NCBI GenBank assembly: GCA_024275165.1 | Contig: JAJRZQ010000038.1 | Span: 62,001 to 126,000 of the forward strand | From: a bacterium | GTDB taxonomy: Bacteria > SAR324 > XYD2-FULL-50-16 | DNA: 64,000 nucleotides | Direction: 5' to 3' | Shown: in pieces, positions 1 through 8,165 of the stretch | Numbering within the stretch: position 1 is the stretch's first letter | How the letters are laid out: each line of letters opens with the position of its first letter | Made by a program: the position numbers and the translations under genes | Notes under the pieces: generated by a model | The model's database searches: none | Told to the model about the DNA's origin: nothing | The model's input: only the letters and a program-made list of their open reading frames with translations

Positions 1-715
1 CATCGGTTAGATTCTTCAGCCAAATCTGGAGCAGCATGGAAATCGGGGTGGGGCTCATCAAGGCGGTGGGGTTCCAATCAATCCAAGAATTGTTTTGGTC
101 ATCGCGAAAGCTCCGGGGGATGAACTCATCGGCAAATTGGGCGACCTGCATGGTCTGGGGTCGCATGGATTGGCCTAAAACCTTGTATTCCCGCGTTGCT
201 TTTTGGGGCGCTTTAGCCTGGCTATAGACTTGGGCCGTGGACTTTCTCGGTTGCTTTTTTTGTCGGGCCACTTCCATGCTTTCAACGCCTAAACTCCGGC
301 CTTGCCGGTCATAGAGTTCACCTTTGAGGGATAAGCCTTCGCCGTAAGGTTTCAATTCAATAATCAAGGTGCGATTGCTGCCGTTGCGCTGGTTACAGGC
401 CCGCATTTTTACGGGGTCTTGTTTTAGTTCCTGGGCGCTCAAATGATTTTTGCGCAAAATTTCCGCCGTAATCACGGGGTCGGCGACTTGAAAGGAGCGT
501 AACATCTCCTTGGCCATATCCTTTTTGAGTTGGACGAGGTTAAAGCCCGTCTTCAACTGGCTGCGCCCCTGGGTTTCAAAAATCAACGCCAATTTGACGG
601 TTCCTTGGGCCTCTGTTCGCGCCGCTATTTTGCGGCGAAAAGCGGAAAAATCTTCCGCCCAAGCCGTGGCGGTGAAAAGAAGAGCGCAACCAAGACTGAT
701 GAGGAGTTTTTTCAT
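1..715 (-). CDS. secreted protein of unknown function, C-terminus cut by window edge
   Basis: The reading frame starts at the ATG at 715 and runs open for about 238 codons to the window edge. The first 20 residues form a clear signal peptide: two lysines, a hydrophobic core and an AWA-type cleavage site. The mature part is rich in Lys, Arg and Gln and has a Lys/Arg-rich stretch in its middle. I recognise no enzyme motif. It lies downstream of nadC on the same strand, separated by about 196 bases, so it is probably not part of the nad operon. Function unknown; the reading frame itself is well supported by the signal peptide and the lack of stops. Confidence 0.75.
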   Translation of the reverse strand, partial: MKKLLISLGCALLFTATAWAEDFSAFRRKIAARTEAQGTVKLALIFETQGRSQLKTGFNLVQLKKDMAKEMLRSFQVADPVITAEILRKNHLSAQELKQDPVKMRACNQRNGSNRTLIIELKPYGEGLSLKGELYDRQGRSLGVESMEVARQKKQPRKSTAQVYSQAKAPQKATREYKVLGQSMRPQTMQVAQFADEFIPRSFRDDQNNSWIDWNPTALMSPTPISMLLQIWLKNLTD

Positions 716-911
716 TCTGTTTTACCTGACAATTCCAGCCTGATCGCGCTTTGCGAGCTGGATAGAGTTGACCTGAAGCAAGGTTTTGTACCCCTACAGT
801 TATTTTAAGTAGGGTTATTCAAGAATAGGGCCAGTGCTTGGGGTGACCCGAGAGATTCACGCAATAGCTTCCCCTTGGAGTTGCCTTTTTAGGGCAGAGA
901 AAAAAGAGCGC
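716..911. other. intergenic region between nadC and the secreted-protein gene
   Basis: No convincing gene is seen. A short inverted repeat (CCCTAC and GTAGGG separated by about 13 bases, near 797-824) could form a hairpin but is not followed by a T run on either strand, so it is at best a weak terminator of the nad transcript. Confidence 0.3.
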
Positions 912-1760
912 TTAGGGGTAATCGAGACTGATGTCTAAAGCATTGGCCGAATGGGTCAAGGCCCCAACAGAGATGATGTTGACCCCCGTGGCGGCGATGC
1001 TGCCCACTCGTTGGAGGTTGACCCCTCCGCTGGCCTCCACGGTGCAATGCCCTTGAATAAGCTTTAAGGCCTCTACAATCATTTCATTCGACATGTTGTC
1101 TAATAAAATACAATCCACCTCTGCCTCTAAAGCCGCGGGGATTTGTTCGAGGCGGTCGACTTCCACCTCGATAGTGACGGTATGGCTGATGCGTTTGCGC
1201 ACCAGGGCCACGGCCTCTTGAATGGTTTTTTGCCCCTGCTTGAGCATGGCGACATGATTGTCTTTAATCATCACGGCGTCTGCCAGGCAATAGCGATGAT
1301 TGTGCCCTCCGCCCATGCGAACCGCGTATTTTTCTAAGTGTCTTAATCCGGGGGTGGTTTTTCTCGTATCCGCGATGCGCACCGTTTCAGAATAGCGCCT
1401 TGCCTCCTGCACAAAGCGATGGGTCAGGCTGGCGATTCCGCTGAGGCGTTGCAAAAAATTCAAGGCCACGCGCTCTGCCTTCATCATCTGTTGAGAATTC
1501 CCCTTGAGCTTGACTAAGGGCGTGCCCGCGGGGAGGAACTCCCCATCCTTTTTTAGAGGAGACCAGATTAAGCCTGGGTCTAATATTTTAAATACCTGCT
1601 CTGCTATGGGAAGCCCGGCAATGACCCCTTCCTCATTCAGGGTTAAAATCAATTCGCTCGATTGATTGGGGTCAATGAGGTTTTCAGTGGTGATGTCACC
1701 CCAAGCTAGGTCTTCTTCCAAACTTGCCTTGATGATCTGGGTTATCAGATGTACTTCCAT
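912..1760 (-). CDS. nadC: nicotinate-nucleotide diphosphorylase (quinolinate phosphoribosyltransferase)
   Basis: This cytosolic enzyme joins quinolinate to PRPP, releasing CO2 and giving nicotinate mononucleotide, the third step of de novo NAD synthesis. The 282-residue length is normal for the family. Diagnostic motifs are RIADTRKTTPGLR (about residues 128-140), RMGGGHNHR (148-156) and MIKDNH (164-169), which form the substrate-binding site, and the late ASGGV motif of the phosphate-binding region. The gene begins four bases after the nadB stop codon, so nadA, nadB and nadC form one operon in pathway order. Identification is firm. Confidence 0.97.
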   Translation of the reverse strand: MEVHLITQIIKASLEEDLAWGDITTENLIDPNQSSELILTLNEEGVIAGLPIAEQVFKILDPGLIWSPLKKDGEFLPAGTPLVKLKGNSQQMMKAERVALNFLQRLSGIASLTHRFVQEARRYSETVRIADTRKTTPGLRHLEKYAVRMGGGHNHRYCLADAVMIKDNHVAMLKQGQKTIQEAVALVRKRISHTVTIEVEVDRLEQIPAALEAEVDCILLDNMSNEMIVEALKLIQGHCTVEASGGVNLQRVGSIAATGVNIISVGALTHSANALDISLDYP

Positions 1761-1764
1761 ATTT

Positions 1765-3270
1765 TTAGTTTTCTTCCAGGGGGGGGTAGTCAGAGCGGTA
1801 ATGGCTCCCTTTGCTTTCTGCGCGGGCCAAGGCCGAGAGAGCTAAAAGTCGCCCCAAGTGCCGCATGTTTTGCAGTTCGTATTCGGCTTGAGTCTGCTGC
1901 TCAGGGGGGTGAAAGGGGGGGGCGCCGAGGAGGTTTAAGAGTTGCTTTAAGCCTTTTTCATTGCGGATAATTCCCGCGTAGTCCCACATGGCTTGCCGGA
2001 ACTCGCTACGGCTTAAGGGGGGGGCATTGGGCTCGGTTTGAGGTCGAGTTTGTTTGTTTTGGGTTAGGCTTTGGTCTTGCCAGAGGGTAGGGATTTGCCG
2101 CAGGTCTTGGGAAATGGCTTTAGCCACCTGCATGGCAAAGGTCGCCCCTTCCAAAAGGCTGTTGCTGGCCAAGCGGTTGGCCCCGTGAACCCCTGTGCGG
2201 GCGGCTTCTCCGGCGACATACAACCCTTTTAAGGTAGAGCGACCAAAAAGATCGACCTTGACCCCGCCCATCAAGTAGTGGGCTACGGGGGTGATGGGAA
2301 TCGGCTCGCTTTCGATTCTCACCCCGTAGTTTAGGCAGGCATGAGATACATTGGGGAAGCGGGTTTTTAAGACCAAATGGCCTAAGCTGGTGGCGTCCAA
2401 AAAGACAGGTCCTTTTTTCATTTCCGCAAAGATGGCGCGGCTCACGACATCTCGGCTTGCCAAGTCGCCTCGAGGGTCATAGTCCTTTAAAAAGGCTTTG
2501 CCTTGGCTATTGCGGATGGTCGCCCCGGCGCCCCGCATGGCCTCGGTGATGAGGAAATTCGGCATTTCCTTTAAATTTAAGGCCGTGGGGTGGAATTGGA
2601 AAAATTCCAGATCGCTCAATTGGGCACCGGCCCGGTAGGCCAATACGATTCCCTCCCCTGTGGCAGTCGGGGGGTTGGAGGTATAGCAAAAAAGTTGCCC
2701 TGCCCCGCCGGTCGCTAAAACCATCTCTTCGCATTCGATCTCAATGAGGTCGCTTTCATTGTGATAATAGCGAATTCCGCTGACCGCTTGTTTGTGGGTG
2801 AGAATTTCGGCTAGACTGGCCTGCTCAATGATGGTGATGTTCGGGTGGCTCAAGGCCTCGCGGGTTAGAGCCCGCATAATCTCGGTTCCTGTGGCGTCCC
2901 CCCCGGCATGCAGCACTCTTGGGCGGGAGTGGGCTCCTTCCAAGGCTAAAAGGTACTCTCCTTGTTCGTTTCGATCAAACTGCACCCCGCAATGAACCAA
3001 GAGGTCAATCGCCTCTTTGGACTGGGTACTCATGGCCTCGATGGCTTGTTTGTCGCCCAGGCCCGCGCCGGCCTTAAAGGTATCGCTGACATGTGCTTGG
3101 GTGGAATCTTGTTGGTTCCATACCGCCGCGATTCCCCCTTGAGACTGCTCTGTATTGCTGTCTTTCAGCCCTTTTTTGGTGAGGATCAAGACCGGTCGCT
3201 CCGCTCCGGCCAAAATAGCCGTTAACAAGCCGGCCAAGCCGCTCCCGACGATAATTAAAGGGGGCCTCAT
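1765..3270 (-). CDS. nadB: L-aspartate oxidase
   Basis: This flavoenzyme oxidises L-aspartate to iminoaspartate, the first step of bacterial de novo NAD synthesis, and hands the product to NadA. An FAD-binding GSGLAG motif lies at residues 9-14, followed by the flavin-contact segment SQGGIAA, an HPTAL active-site segment, and the typical late HGANRLASNSLLEG motif of the succinate dehydrogenase/fumarate reductase flavoprotein family. I start the gene at the ATG at 3270, which overlaps the nadA stop as TGATG, giving 501 residues. The frame stays open further upstream, but that stretch lies inside nadA and has no family similarity. The protein is slightly short for the family (about 510-540). 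Confidence 0.96.
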   Translation of the reverse strand: MRPPLIIVGSGLAGLLTAILAGAERPVLILTKKGLKDSNTEQSQGGIAAVWNQQDSTQAHVSDTFKAGAGLGDKQAIEAMSTQSKEAIDLLVHCGVQFDRNEQGEYLLALEGAHSRPRVLHAGGDATGTEIMRALTREALSHPNITIIEQASLAEILTHKQAVSGIRYYHNESDLIEIECEEMVLATGGAGQLFCYTSNPPTATGEGIVLAYRAGAQLSDLEFFQFHPTALNLKEMPNFLITEAMRGAGATIRNSQGKAFLKDYDPRGDLASRDVVSRAIFAEMKKGPVFLDATSLGHLVLKTRFPNVSHACLNYGVRIESEPIPITPVAHYLMGGVKVDLFGRSTLKGLYVAGEAARTGVHGANRLASNSLLEGATFAMQVAKAISQDLRQIPTLWQDQSLTQNKQTRPQTEPNAPPLSRSEFRQAMWDYAGIIRNEKGLKQLLNLLGAPPFHPPEQQTQAEYELQNMRHLGRLLALSALARAESKGSHYRSDYPPLEEN

Positions 3271-4397
3271 CAGCGGCTCAGCTCCAGCATGCCTTGCAAG
3301 GCTTGGCGGGCGAGCCGAGCCGTTTCGGGTTCGACTAGAATCTGGTTCATCACCTTGCCTTGCGACAAGCCATCGAGAATGTAGGCGACATGGGCAGGGT
3401 GGTTGCGGTACATGGTCGAGCAAATACAGACATTTGGGTTTAACACCTCAATATATTTGTGATGGGGCGCGGCTTTAAGTTCCTTGGCCATGCGGTGTAC
3501 CATATTGATTTCAGTGCCGATGGCCCACTTGGTTCCCGGTTTTGCCTCGCGAACCTTGTTTAAAATCGCGCTGGTGCTGCCGGAAAAGTCAGCGGCGTCT
3601 ACCGTTTCTTCAGTGCATTCGGGGTGGACCATCACCTGAACCCCTGGAATTCGTTGGCGAACCTGCCGGATCTGTTCCGCGCTAAACCTTTGGTGAACCG
3701 AGCAATAGCCGTCCCACAACAAGATTTTACTTTGCCTGATTTGTTGAGCGGACAAGCCGCCATCGTCTTTGGCGCGATCCCATAAGGCCATTTGCTCTTT
3801 GGGGATTCCCATTGCCTTGGCGGTATTGCGGCCTAAATGCTGGTCCGGGAAAAAAAAGACCCTCTTGCCCTTAGAAAAGGCCCAAGTCAGAATTTTTGCC
3901 GAATTGGAACTGGTGCAGACCACCCCGCCTTTTTTCGCCACAAAGGCCTTTAGGCTGGCTGCTGAATTGATGTAGGTTACGGGGATCATGGTCTCATTTT
4001 CTGTGACCTCCATAACATGCTCCCAGCAGTCTTCAATCTGATCCATATCGGCCATATCGGCCATGCTGCACCCTGCCGTGAGAGCCGGTAAAATCGCGAT
4101 TTGATCGTCACGGGTGAGGATGTCCGCGCTTTCTACCATAAAGTGAACCCCGCAAAAGACAATATACTTTGCCTTGGAGTCAGCCGCGATTTGCGCGAGT
4201 TTCAACGAGTCGCCCGAGTGATCTGCCAAGCTGTAGGTGTCGTCTTGCTGGTAGTGATGCGCTAAGATGAGCAGATCGTCACCGAGCTTTTTCTTCGTCT
4301 CCCTGCATTCTGCGAGCAGAGTCGGCATGGGTTTTTGATAATATTTTGGGGGCACCTCGTGGAAGGTTTCCAAACCGGCCCCATTCCAATCGTTCAT
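3270..4397 (-). CDS. nadA: quinolinate synthase
   Basis: This [4Fe-4S] enzyme condenses iminoaspartate with dihydroxyacetone phosphate to quinolinate. The chosen ATG at 4397 gives 375 residues and has AGGA eight bases upstream; an ATG 15 codons earlier lacks family similarity. Visible signatures are the LAHHYQ segment near residue 45, the first cluster cysteine in FCGVHFM (residue 82), the MVHPEC motif, and a late cysteine in ICSTMYRNHP. It is the first gene of nadA-nadB-nadC, with a promoter at 4619-4647 and a structured leader of about 215 bases whose last hairpin covers the ribosome-binding site. This suggests control at the RNA level. Confidence 0.96.
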   Translation of the reverse strand: MNDWNGAGLETFHEVPPKYYQKPMPTLLAECRETKKKLGDDLLILAHHYQQDDTYSLADHSGDSLKLAQIAADSKAKYIVFCGVHFMVESADILTRDDQIAILPALTAGCSMADMADMDQIEDCWEHVMEVTENETMIPVTYINSAASLKAFVAKKGGVVCTSSNSAKILTWAFSKGKRVFFFPDQHLGRNTAKAMGIPKEQMALWDRAKDDGGLSAQQIRQSKILLWDGYCSVHQRFSAEQIRQVRQRIPGVQVMVHPECTEETVDAADFSGSTSAILNKVREAKPGTKWAIGTEINMVHRMAKELKAAPHHKYIEVLNPNVCICSTMYRNHPAHVAYILDGLSQGKVMNQILVEPETARLARQALQGMLELSR

Positions 4398-4613
4398 GGT
4401 TTTCCTAAAGGGGAAAAATCTACAGGCATCCTTGCCGATCAACCTTAAGGGGGTCTTTGAAAAATTCAGAGGGTTTAAGGAGGGGAAATCGACTAAAAAA
4501 ACCGACTCCTTAAAGGCTCAAAGCAACATGTCCTTTGGCGGTGAAAGGCTCTCAGGGCACTTTTCCGTTACTTGAAAAGCGGTAGGGTTGAACTTTTTCA
4601 AAGCCTCCTTAAA
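4398..4613 (-). promoter_or_regulatory. structured 5' leader of the nadABC operon, switch-like
   Basis: In mRNA direction the leader opens with TTTAAGGAGG (4613-4604) then CTTTGAAAAA (4603-4594). Their complements CCTCCTTAAA (4483-4474) and TTTTTCAAAG (4464-4455) follow in the same order, a pseudoknot-type arrangement. A second copy of TTTAAGGAG (4514-4506) competes for the same CTCCTTAAA partner. Near the start codon TTTTCC (4417-4412) pairs with GGAAAA (4405-4400), enclosing the AGGA ribosome-binding site. Mutually exclusive helices plus a masked ribosome-binding site are typical of riboswitches or translational attenuators. I cannot match it to a known class, including NAD+-I, from memory. 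Confidence 0.45.
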
Positions 4614-4618
4614 ATGAA

Positions 4619-4647
4619 ATTCTAAACCTTAGGCCCTTCTTGATCAA
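4619..4647 (-). promoter_or_regulatory. sigma-70-type promoter of nadABC
   Basis: On the minus strand, TTGATC (-35, 4647-4642) is separated by 17 bases from TAGAAT (-10, 4624-4619; five of six consensus bases). The start point would be near 4612, exactly where the structured nad leader begins. Confidence 0.6.
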
Positions 4648-4782
4648 GCCCTTAGTTTACCTTTTCCGCTTCTTCTTGGCCTCAATCCGGCTCCATTGCG
4701 CGTTGCGCGTGGCTGGAGCCTTTGCGGGCCTCTTGATCTTTTTTCTCGTGCCTTTTAGGCTAAAATAAAACGGAGCCGCTTT

Positions 4783-5556
4783 ATGATGATTCTTCTTTCT
4801 CCCGCGAAATCTTTGGATTTCACCACCCCCAGCCCGGTGAAGGAATTCTATTTGCCCCGGTTTTTGCAGCAAGAAACAGCGGAACTGGCTGGGATACTGC
4901 GAACAAAATCGAGCGCAGACTTAGCCCAGTTGATGCGCCTGAGCAAAGCCTTGGCAGAGTTGAATTACCAACGCTTTCAGGATTATCGGGTTCCCTTTCC
5001 CCCAAAGCAGGCCAAGCAGGCTGTTTTTGCCTTTGTGGGGGATGTGTATCAAGGGCTGGAGGCAACCAGCCTGAGCGCCGCAGAACTCAATCGAGCGCAA
5101 CAAAGCTTGCGTATTCTTTCGGGTTTTTATGGATTGCTGACCCCCCTTGACTTGATTTTGCCTTATCGCTTGGAAATGGGGACGAAGCTTGCCACGACCC
5201 GAGGCGAAAATCTCTACCGGTTTTGGGGGGGCCTTCTCGCTAAAGGCATTAATGAAGAGGCGCCGAGTGTGATACTCAATCTGGCCAGTAACGAGTATTT
5301 TAAAGCGGTTCCGGCAAAAAAGCTCCAAGCCTTGGTGATCGGCCCTCGTTTTTACGATGAAAGCAAGGGGCAATATAAGGTGATTTCTTTTTTGGCTAAA
5401 CGGGCTAGAGGCCTCATGACCCGCTGGGTCTTGCGACAAGGGGCTACTTGCGAAGGGGATTTGAAAGAGTTTAACCTAGAGGGCTATCGCTATTCTTTGC
5501 AGGGTTCTAAACCGGGGCAGCCGCTGTTTATTCGCCCTGCCCGTGACCGGCCCTGA
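4783..5556 (+). CDS. yaaA: peroxide stress protein YaaA (DUF328)
   Basis: YaaA-family proteins lower free intracellular iron and protect DNA and proteins during hydrogen peroxide stress; they bind DNA in vitro. The protein has 257 residues, the usual family length, and opens with the hallmark MMILLSPAKSLDF. Further family motifs are the YQGLEA segment, LSGFYGLL.PLD.I.PYRLEMGTKL and LASNEYFKAV, all in the expected order. Two adjacent ATGs (4783, 4786) follow a GGAG sequence; I take the first. Its neighbours are the nad operon (divergent) and a nitroreductase (downstream), which does not add functional information. Confidence 0.93.
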   Translation: MMILLSPAKSLDFTTPSPVKEFYLPRFLQQETAELAGILRTKSSADLAQLMRLSKALAELNYQRFQDYRVPFPPKQAKQAVFAFVGDVYQGLEATSLSAAELNRAQQSLRILSGFYGLLTPLDLILPYRLEMGTKLATTRGENLYRFWGGLLAKGINEEAPSVILNLASNEYFKAVPAKKLQALVIGPRFYDESKGQYKVISFLAKRARGLMTRWVLRQGATCEGDLKEFNLEGYRYSLQGSKPGQPLFIRPARDRP

Positions 5557-5606
5557 ATTGCCAAAGCGATGGGGGAGGGCTATGATGATTAGAAAAGGTA
5601 ATTTTT

Positions 5607-6281
5607 ATGAATCCCGATTTTTTAAAGATCATTCACGCGCGTCATTCCTGCCGGGCTTTTTTGGCGGAAGAAGTCCCCCGGGCCATGCTCGAGCAAATTC
5701 TGCTCGCGGCCGCCCAGGCCCCTAGCTCGACAAATATGCAGCCCTGGGAGGTCTCCATTTTCTTAGGTTCTGCCAAATCCAGGTTGGATCAGGCCTTGAC
5801 AGCGGCCTTTGAAGAGGGGCGCGGGAGCAATCCCGACCTGCACGCCTATTTAGAGGAATGGGTCGAGCCTTATAAATCCCGTCGTTTCGGCTGTGGAGTT
5901 TCTTTATACAACGCGGTGGGGATTGACCGTCAGGACAAGGCAGCGCGCAGGGAGCAGTCAAAAAAGAATTTCAATGCCTTTGGGGCTCCCGTGGCCATGG
6001 TTTTTTATCAAGACGATTTTTTAAAGCCCGGCAGTATCTTAGATATGGGTTTTTTTTTACAAAATCTCATGCTCGCCGCCCAGGCCTTAGGGCTTGGCAC
6101 TTGCCCCGAGGCGAGCCTCGTGGCCTGGCCGGAAATTTTACACCAGTCTTTTGGCATTCCTGAAGGGAAACGCTTTCTCACTGGTTTGGCCTTGGGTTTT
6201 CCTGATTTGCAGGCTCCGGTCAATCAATACCGCACGGCCCGCGAGCCCTTAGGGAGCTTTGCCCGTTTTGTTACGGACTAG
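5607..6281 (+). CDS. nitroreductase family NAD(P)H-dependent FMN oxidoreductase
   Basis: Family members are FMN-containing homodimers that reduce nitroaromatics, quinones or other substrates with NAD(P)H. The 224-residue protein has the FMN-phosphate motif ARHSCRAF (residues 11-18), the APSSTNMQPW segment (38-47) and the late GLGTCPEA/GLALGFPD motifs of the family. It starts 50 bases after yaaA on the same strand and may be cotranscribed, but no common pathway is evident. The natural substrate cannot be inferred. It ends with a TAG stop, showing that TAG works as a stop codon in this genome. Confidence 0.9.
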   Translation: MNPDFLKIIHARHSCRAFLAEEVPRAMLEQILLAAAQAPSSTNMQPWEVSIFLGSAKSRLDQALTAAFEEGRGSNPDLHAYLEEWVEPYKSRRFGCGVSLYNAVGIDRQDKAARREQSKKNFNAFGAPVAMVFYQDDFLKPGSILDMGFFLQNLMLAAQALGLGTCPEASLVAWPEILHQSFGIPEGKRFLTGLALGFPDLQAPVNQYRTAREPLGSFARFVTD

Positions 6282-6350
6282 GGGTTGTTCCTTCGAGATT
6301 CATAAAATTGACTTAAACCCAAGAAATTTCCAGGTTCCTTGGAGAGAAAC

Positions 6351-6379
6351 TTGACAGAGGCAAGATAAAGCGATAAAAA
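6351..6379 (+). promoter_or_regulatory. candidate promoter of rplM-rpsI
   Basis: A perfect TTGACA (-35, 6351-6356) is followed after 15-17 bases by an AT-rich GATAAAAA stretch that can serve as a -10 box. It lies about 50 bases before the rplM start codon. Confidence 0.45.
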
Positions 6380-6425
6380 GTTCTTTTAACGCAAATCGCG
6401 TAGCTATCTTTTACTAAAGCATTCG

Positions 6426-6875
6426 ATGAAGACAACCATCAGCATCAAAAAAGAGCAATTTGAGCAAAAAGGGGACCTCGAGCGCACCTGGCATCTGCTA
6501 GACGCGCAAGGTAAAACCCTAGGCCGTGTTGCGACCGAAGTCGCCAAGATTATTCAAGGCAAACACAAACCCATCTACACCCCTCATGTGGACACCGGTG
6601 ACTATGTCATCGTTGTGAACGCGGAGAAGATTCAACTCTCTGGCAATAAGCTCAAAGATAAAATCTACTATCATCATACCGGTTATCCCGGTGGGATTAA
6701 GGCGGCCTCCGCTCAAGCCCTAATGGAAAAAGACCCCACCGCTTTGTTTAAAAAAGCGGTCAAGGGCATGCTTCCCAGTAACGCGCTCAATCGCGCCGCT
6801 TTGCTGCGCTTGAAGGTTTATGCCGGTGCCGAGCATCCTCATCAAGCCAACCAACCTAAGCCTTTGGAGTTCTAA
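6426..6875 (+). CDS. rplM: 50S ribosomal protein L13
   Basis: L13 is an early-assembly protein of the large ribosomal subunit. The 149-residue product has the typical central sequence: a [14 protein letters not shown] opening, the D[13 protein letters not shown] segment, [10 protein letters not shown], and the VKGMLP.N.L signature near residue 115. It is followed without a gap by rpsI (stop TAA at 6873-6875, next ATG at 6876), the standard L13-S9 operon order. A TTGACA-type promoter lies about 50 bases upstream. Confidence 0.98.
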   Translation: MKTTISIKKEQFEQKGDLERTWHLLDAQGKTLGRVATEVAKIIQGKHKPIYTPHVDTGDYVIVVNAEKIQLSGNKLKDKIYYHHTGYPGGIKAASAQALMEKDPTALFKKAVKGMLPSNALNRAALLRLKVYAGAEHPHQANQPKPLEF

Positions 6876-7262
6876 ATGAACCAATATTACGGAACAGGTC
6901 GCCGTAAAACCTCTGTCGCTCGTGTGTTTTTACGCCCCGGCACCGGGAAGATTGTGATTAACAACAAGGTTGCCGCGGATTATTTTTCTCGCTAGCTTTA
7001 TTTGATCCAAATCACCTCGCCTCTGAAGTTGACTGAAACCACGGAGCAGTTTGACATTGTCGCGACCGTAAAAGGTGGAGGGACCACAGGCCAAGCAGGG
7101 GCTTTGCGTCATGGGATTTCTCGGGCATTGCTTTCTTTTAGCGAAGAGCTGCGGCCCACTTTGCGCGGTGCCGGTTTTCTGACCCGCGACGCGCGGATGG
7201 TGGAACGCCAAAAATACGGTCAGCGAGGCGCGAGAGCGCGCTACCAATTCTCGAAGCGTTAA
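6876..7262 (+). CDS. rpsI: 30S ribosomal protein S9, interrupted by an in-frame TAG at codon 40
   Basis: S9 binds the head of the small subunit and its C-terminal tail reaches the P-site tRNA. The frame reads [17 protein letters not shown] at the start, then the KIVINN segment, later VKGGG.TGQAGA.RHGI, and ends in the conserved QFSKR tail, for 128 codons (E. coli S9: 130). Codon 40 is TAG (6993-6995). Alignment with E. coli S9 needs no gap here: the stop sits where E. coli has Glu (YFGRE), so it looks like a single-base change such as GAG to TAG. The second half could begin at a TTG (7002), but a split S9 is not plausible. A sequencing error is most likely; otherwise a suppressed stop or a second rpsI copy would be needed. 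Confidence 0.9.
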
Positions 7263-7300
7263 TCTGTTGTTTAGCCGATGCTGAATTGAGTTTGAGCGTA

Positions 7301-7327
7301 AAAACCCCGTTTCGGGGTTTTTTTTTG
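7301..7327 (+). terminator. Rho-independent terminator after rplM-rpsI, possibly bidirectional
   Basis: AAAACCCCG (7301-7309), a TTT loop and CGGGGTTTT (7313-7321) form a tight hairpin that runs into a T tract. On the other strand the A run also gives T residues after the stem, so it may end the convergent gene at 7332 as well. Confidence 0.85.
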
Positions 7328-7331
7328 CCCT

Positions 7332-8165
7332 CTATAAATACTCCATTCCTCGTTTAGGCAATATTTTGAGTAGATTGATCTCATTTCCCTTGATGTTGAA
7401 ACTGACCTCATCCATGAGGTGGTCAATCAACTTCAGCCCTCGGCTCATGCTCACCGCTCCACGGCCGCGAAAAAAGGTTTCCGTGTTGAATCCTTTTCCT
7501 TGATCCTTGATATGTACCATAATGCGGTCCATTTTTAATTCGATCTCAAAAAAGATATTCTCTTCTTTCTTTTTCCGGTTTCCATGCTCCATCGCGTTGC
7601 TCAAAGCTTCGTAAATCGCCATTTTTAAGTCTGGAAAACTCCCGTACTCTTCTGGGTAAACCAACTCGATTAAGTTATCCACCGTATCGAGCAGCTTTAA
7701 GGTGCTTTGTTCTGTGGACTTGATCACCGCCTGATAATTGCTGTGCATCCGGTAATTGACCAACTCGTTTTTTAAAAACCGGGTCTTATGAAAGCGGATC
7801 GCTCGGCGAACCGTATCTTTGGTTTCTTGGATATTTAAAGGTTTCAGTAAAAAACCCTCGACCCTTAAATTAACGGCCCGCACCGCTTCGGGTAGGGTCG
7901 CGGGGTCGCTGATTAAAATAAAGGGCAACTGGGAATGCTGTTCGCGAATCTGGGCTAAAAGCTTTTCCCCCGTCATTTTATCGGGGCCAAAATCCATTTC
8001 GCTCATGATGAGGTCAAAGTGTTGGCTGCTGAATTTTTTCCAAGCCTGCTCGGCAGTGGCGCAGAAGTCGTAGTCTAAATTTTCTTCTTTGAAGATTTGT
8101 TTTAGGATTTCAATCCCGCTCGAATCAAATTCGACCACTAAAACCCGATAGGATAAATTTGCCAT
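7332..8165 (-). CDS. degenerate response-regulator receiver fused to a HATPase_c domain
   Basis: The protein has 277 residues. Residues 5-125 have the receiver pattern, with S86 in LISD and K108 in LLKP at the conserved Thr/Ser and Lys positions. However, the phosphoacceptor Asp is Glu (E56 in DLIMSE), and the first residues of the usual acidic pair are Glu and Phe. Residues 150-277 resemble RsbW/SpoIIAB-type kinases: an N-box EALSNAMEHGN (187-197), DQGKGF (221-226) and a following Gly-rich loop. Such proteins usually act as serine kinases or anti-sigma factors in partner switching. The Glu suggests a receiver locked in one state (inference). No antagonist or sigma gene is beside it. Confidence 0.85.
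   Translation of the reverse strand: MANLSYRVLVVEFDSSGIEILKQIFKEENLDYDFCATAEQAWKKFSSQHFDLIMSEMDFGPDKMTGEKLLAQIREQHSQLPFILISDPATLPEAVRAVNLRVEGFLLKPLNIQETKDTVRRAIRFHKTRFLKNELVNYRMHSNYQAVIKSTEQSTLKLLDTVDNLIELVYPEEYGSFPDLKMAIYEALSNAMEHGNRKKKEENIFFEIELKMDRIMVHIKDQGKGFNTETFFRGRGAVSMSRGLKLIDHLMDEVSFNIKGNEINLLKILPKRGMEYL

Noticed and set aside
4541-4560. CTGAGA element in the nad leader as part of a TPP riboswitch
   Set aside because: The TPP consensus needs further conserved blocks (such as ACCTGA) that are absent, and the downstream genes are NAD synthesis.
4657-4872. Minus-strand ORF with a very basic C-terminus before the nad promoter
   Set aside because: It begins antisense inside yaaA, has no ribosome-binding site, and its Lys/Arg richness follows from the base composition; no family resemblance.
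6993-6995. TAG reassigned to an amino acid in this organism
   Set aside because: TAG ends several complete genes here at the expected place (nitroreductase, eno, prmA), and another interrupted gene carries TAA, so a code change does not fit.
7002-7262. Separate gene for the C-terminal part of S9 starting at TTG
   Set aside because: It is in the same frame as the rpsI start, lacks its own ribosome-binding site and is only the rest of S9 after the TAG.
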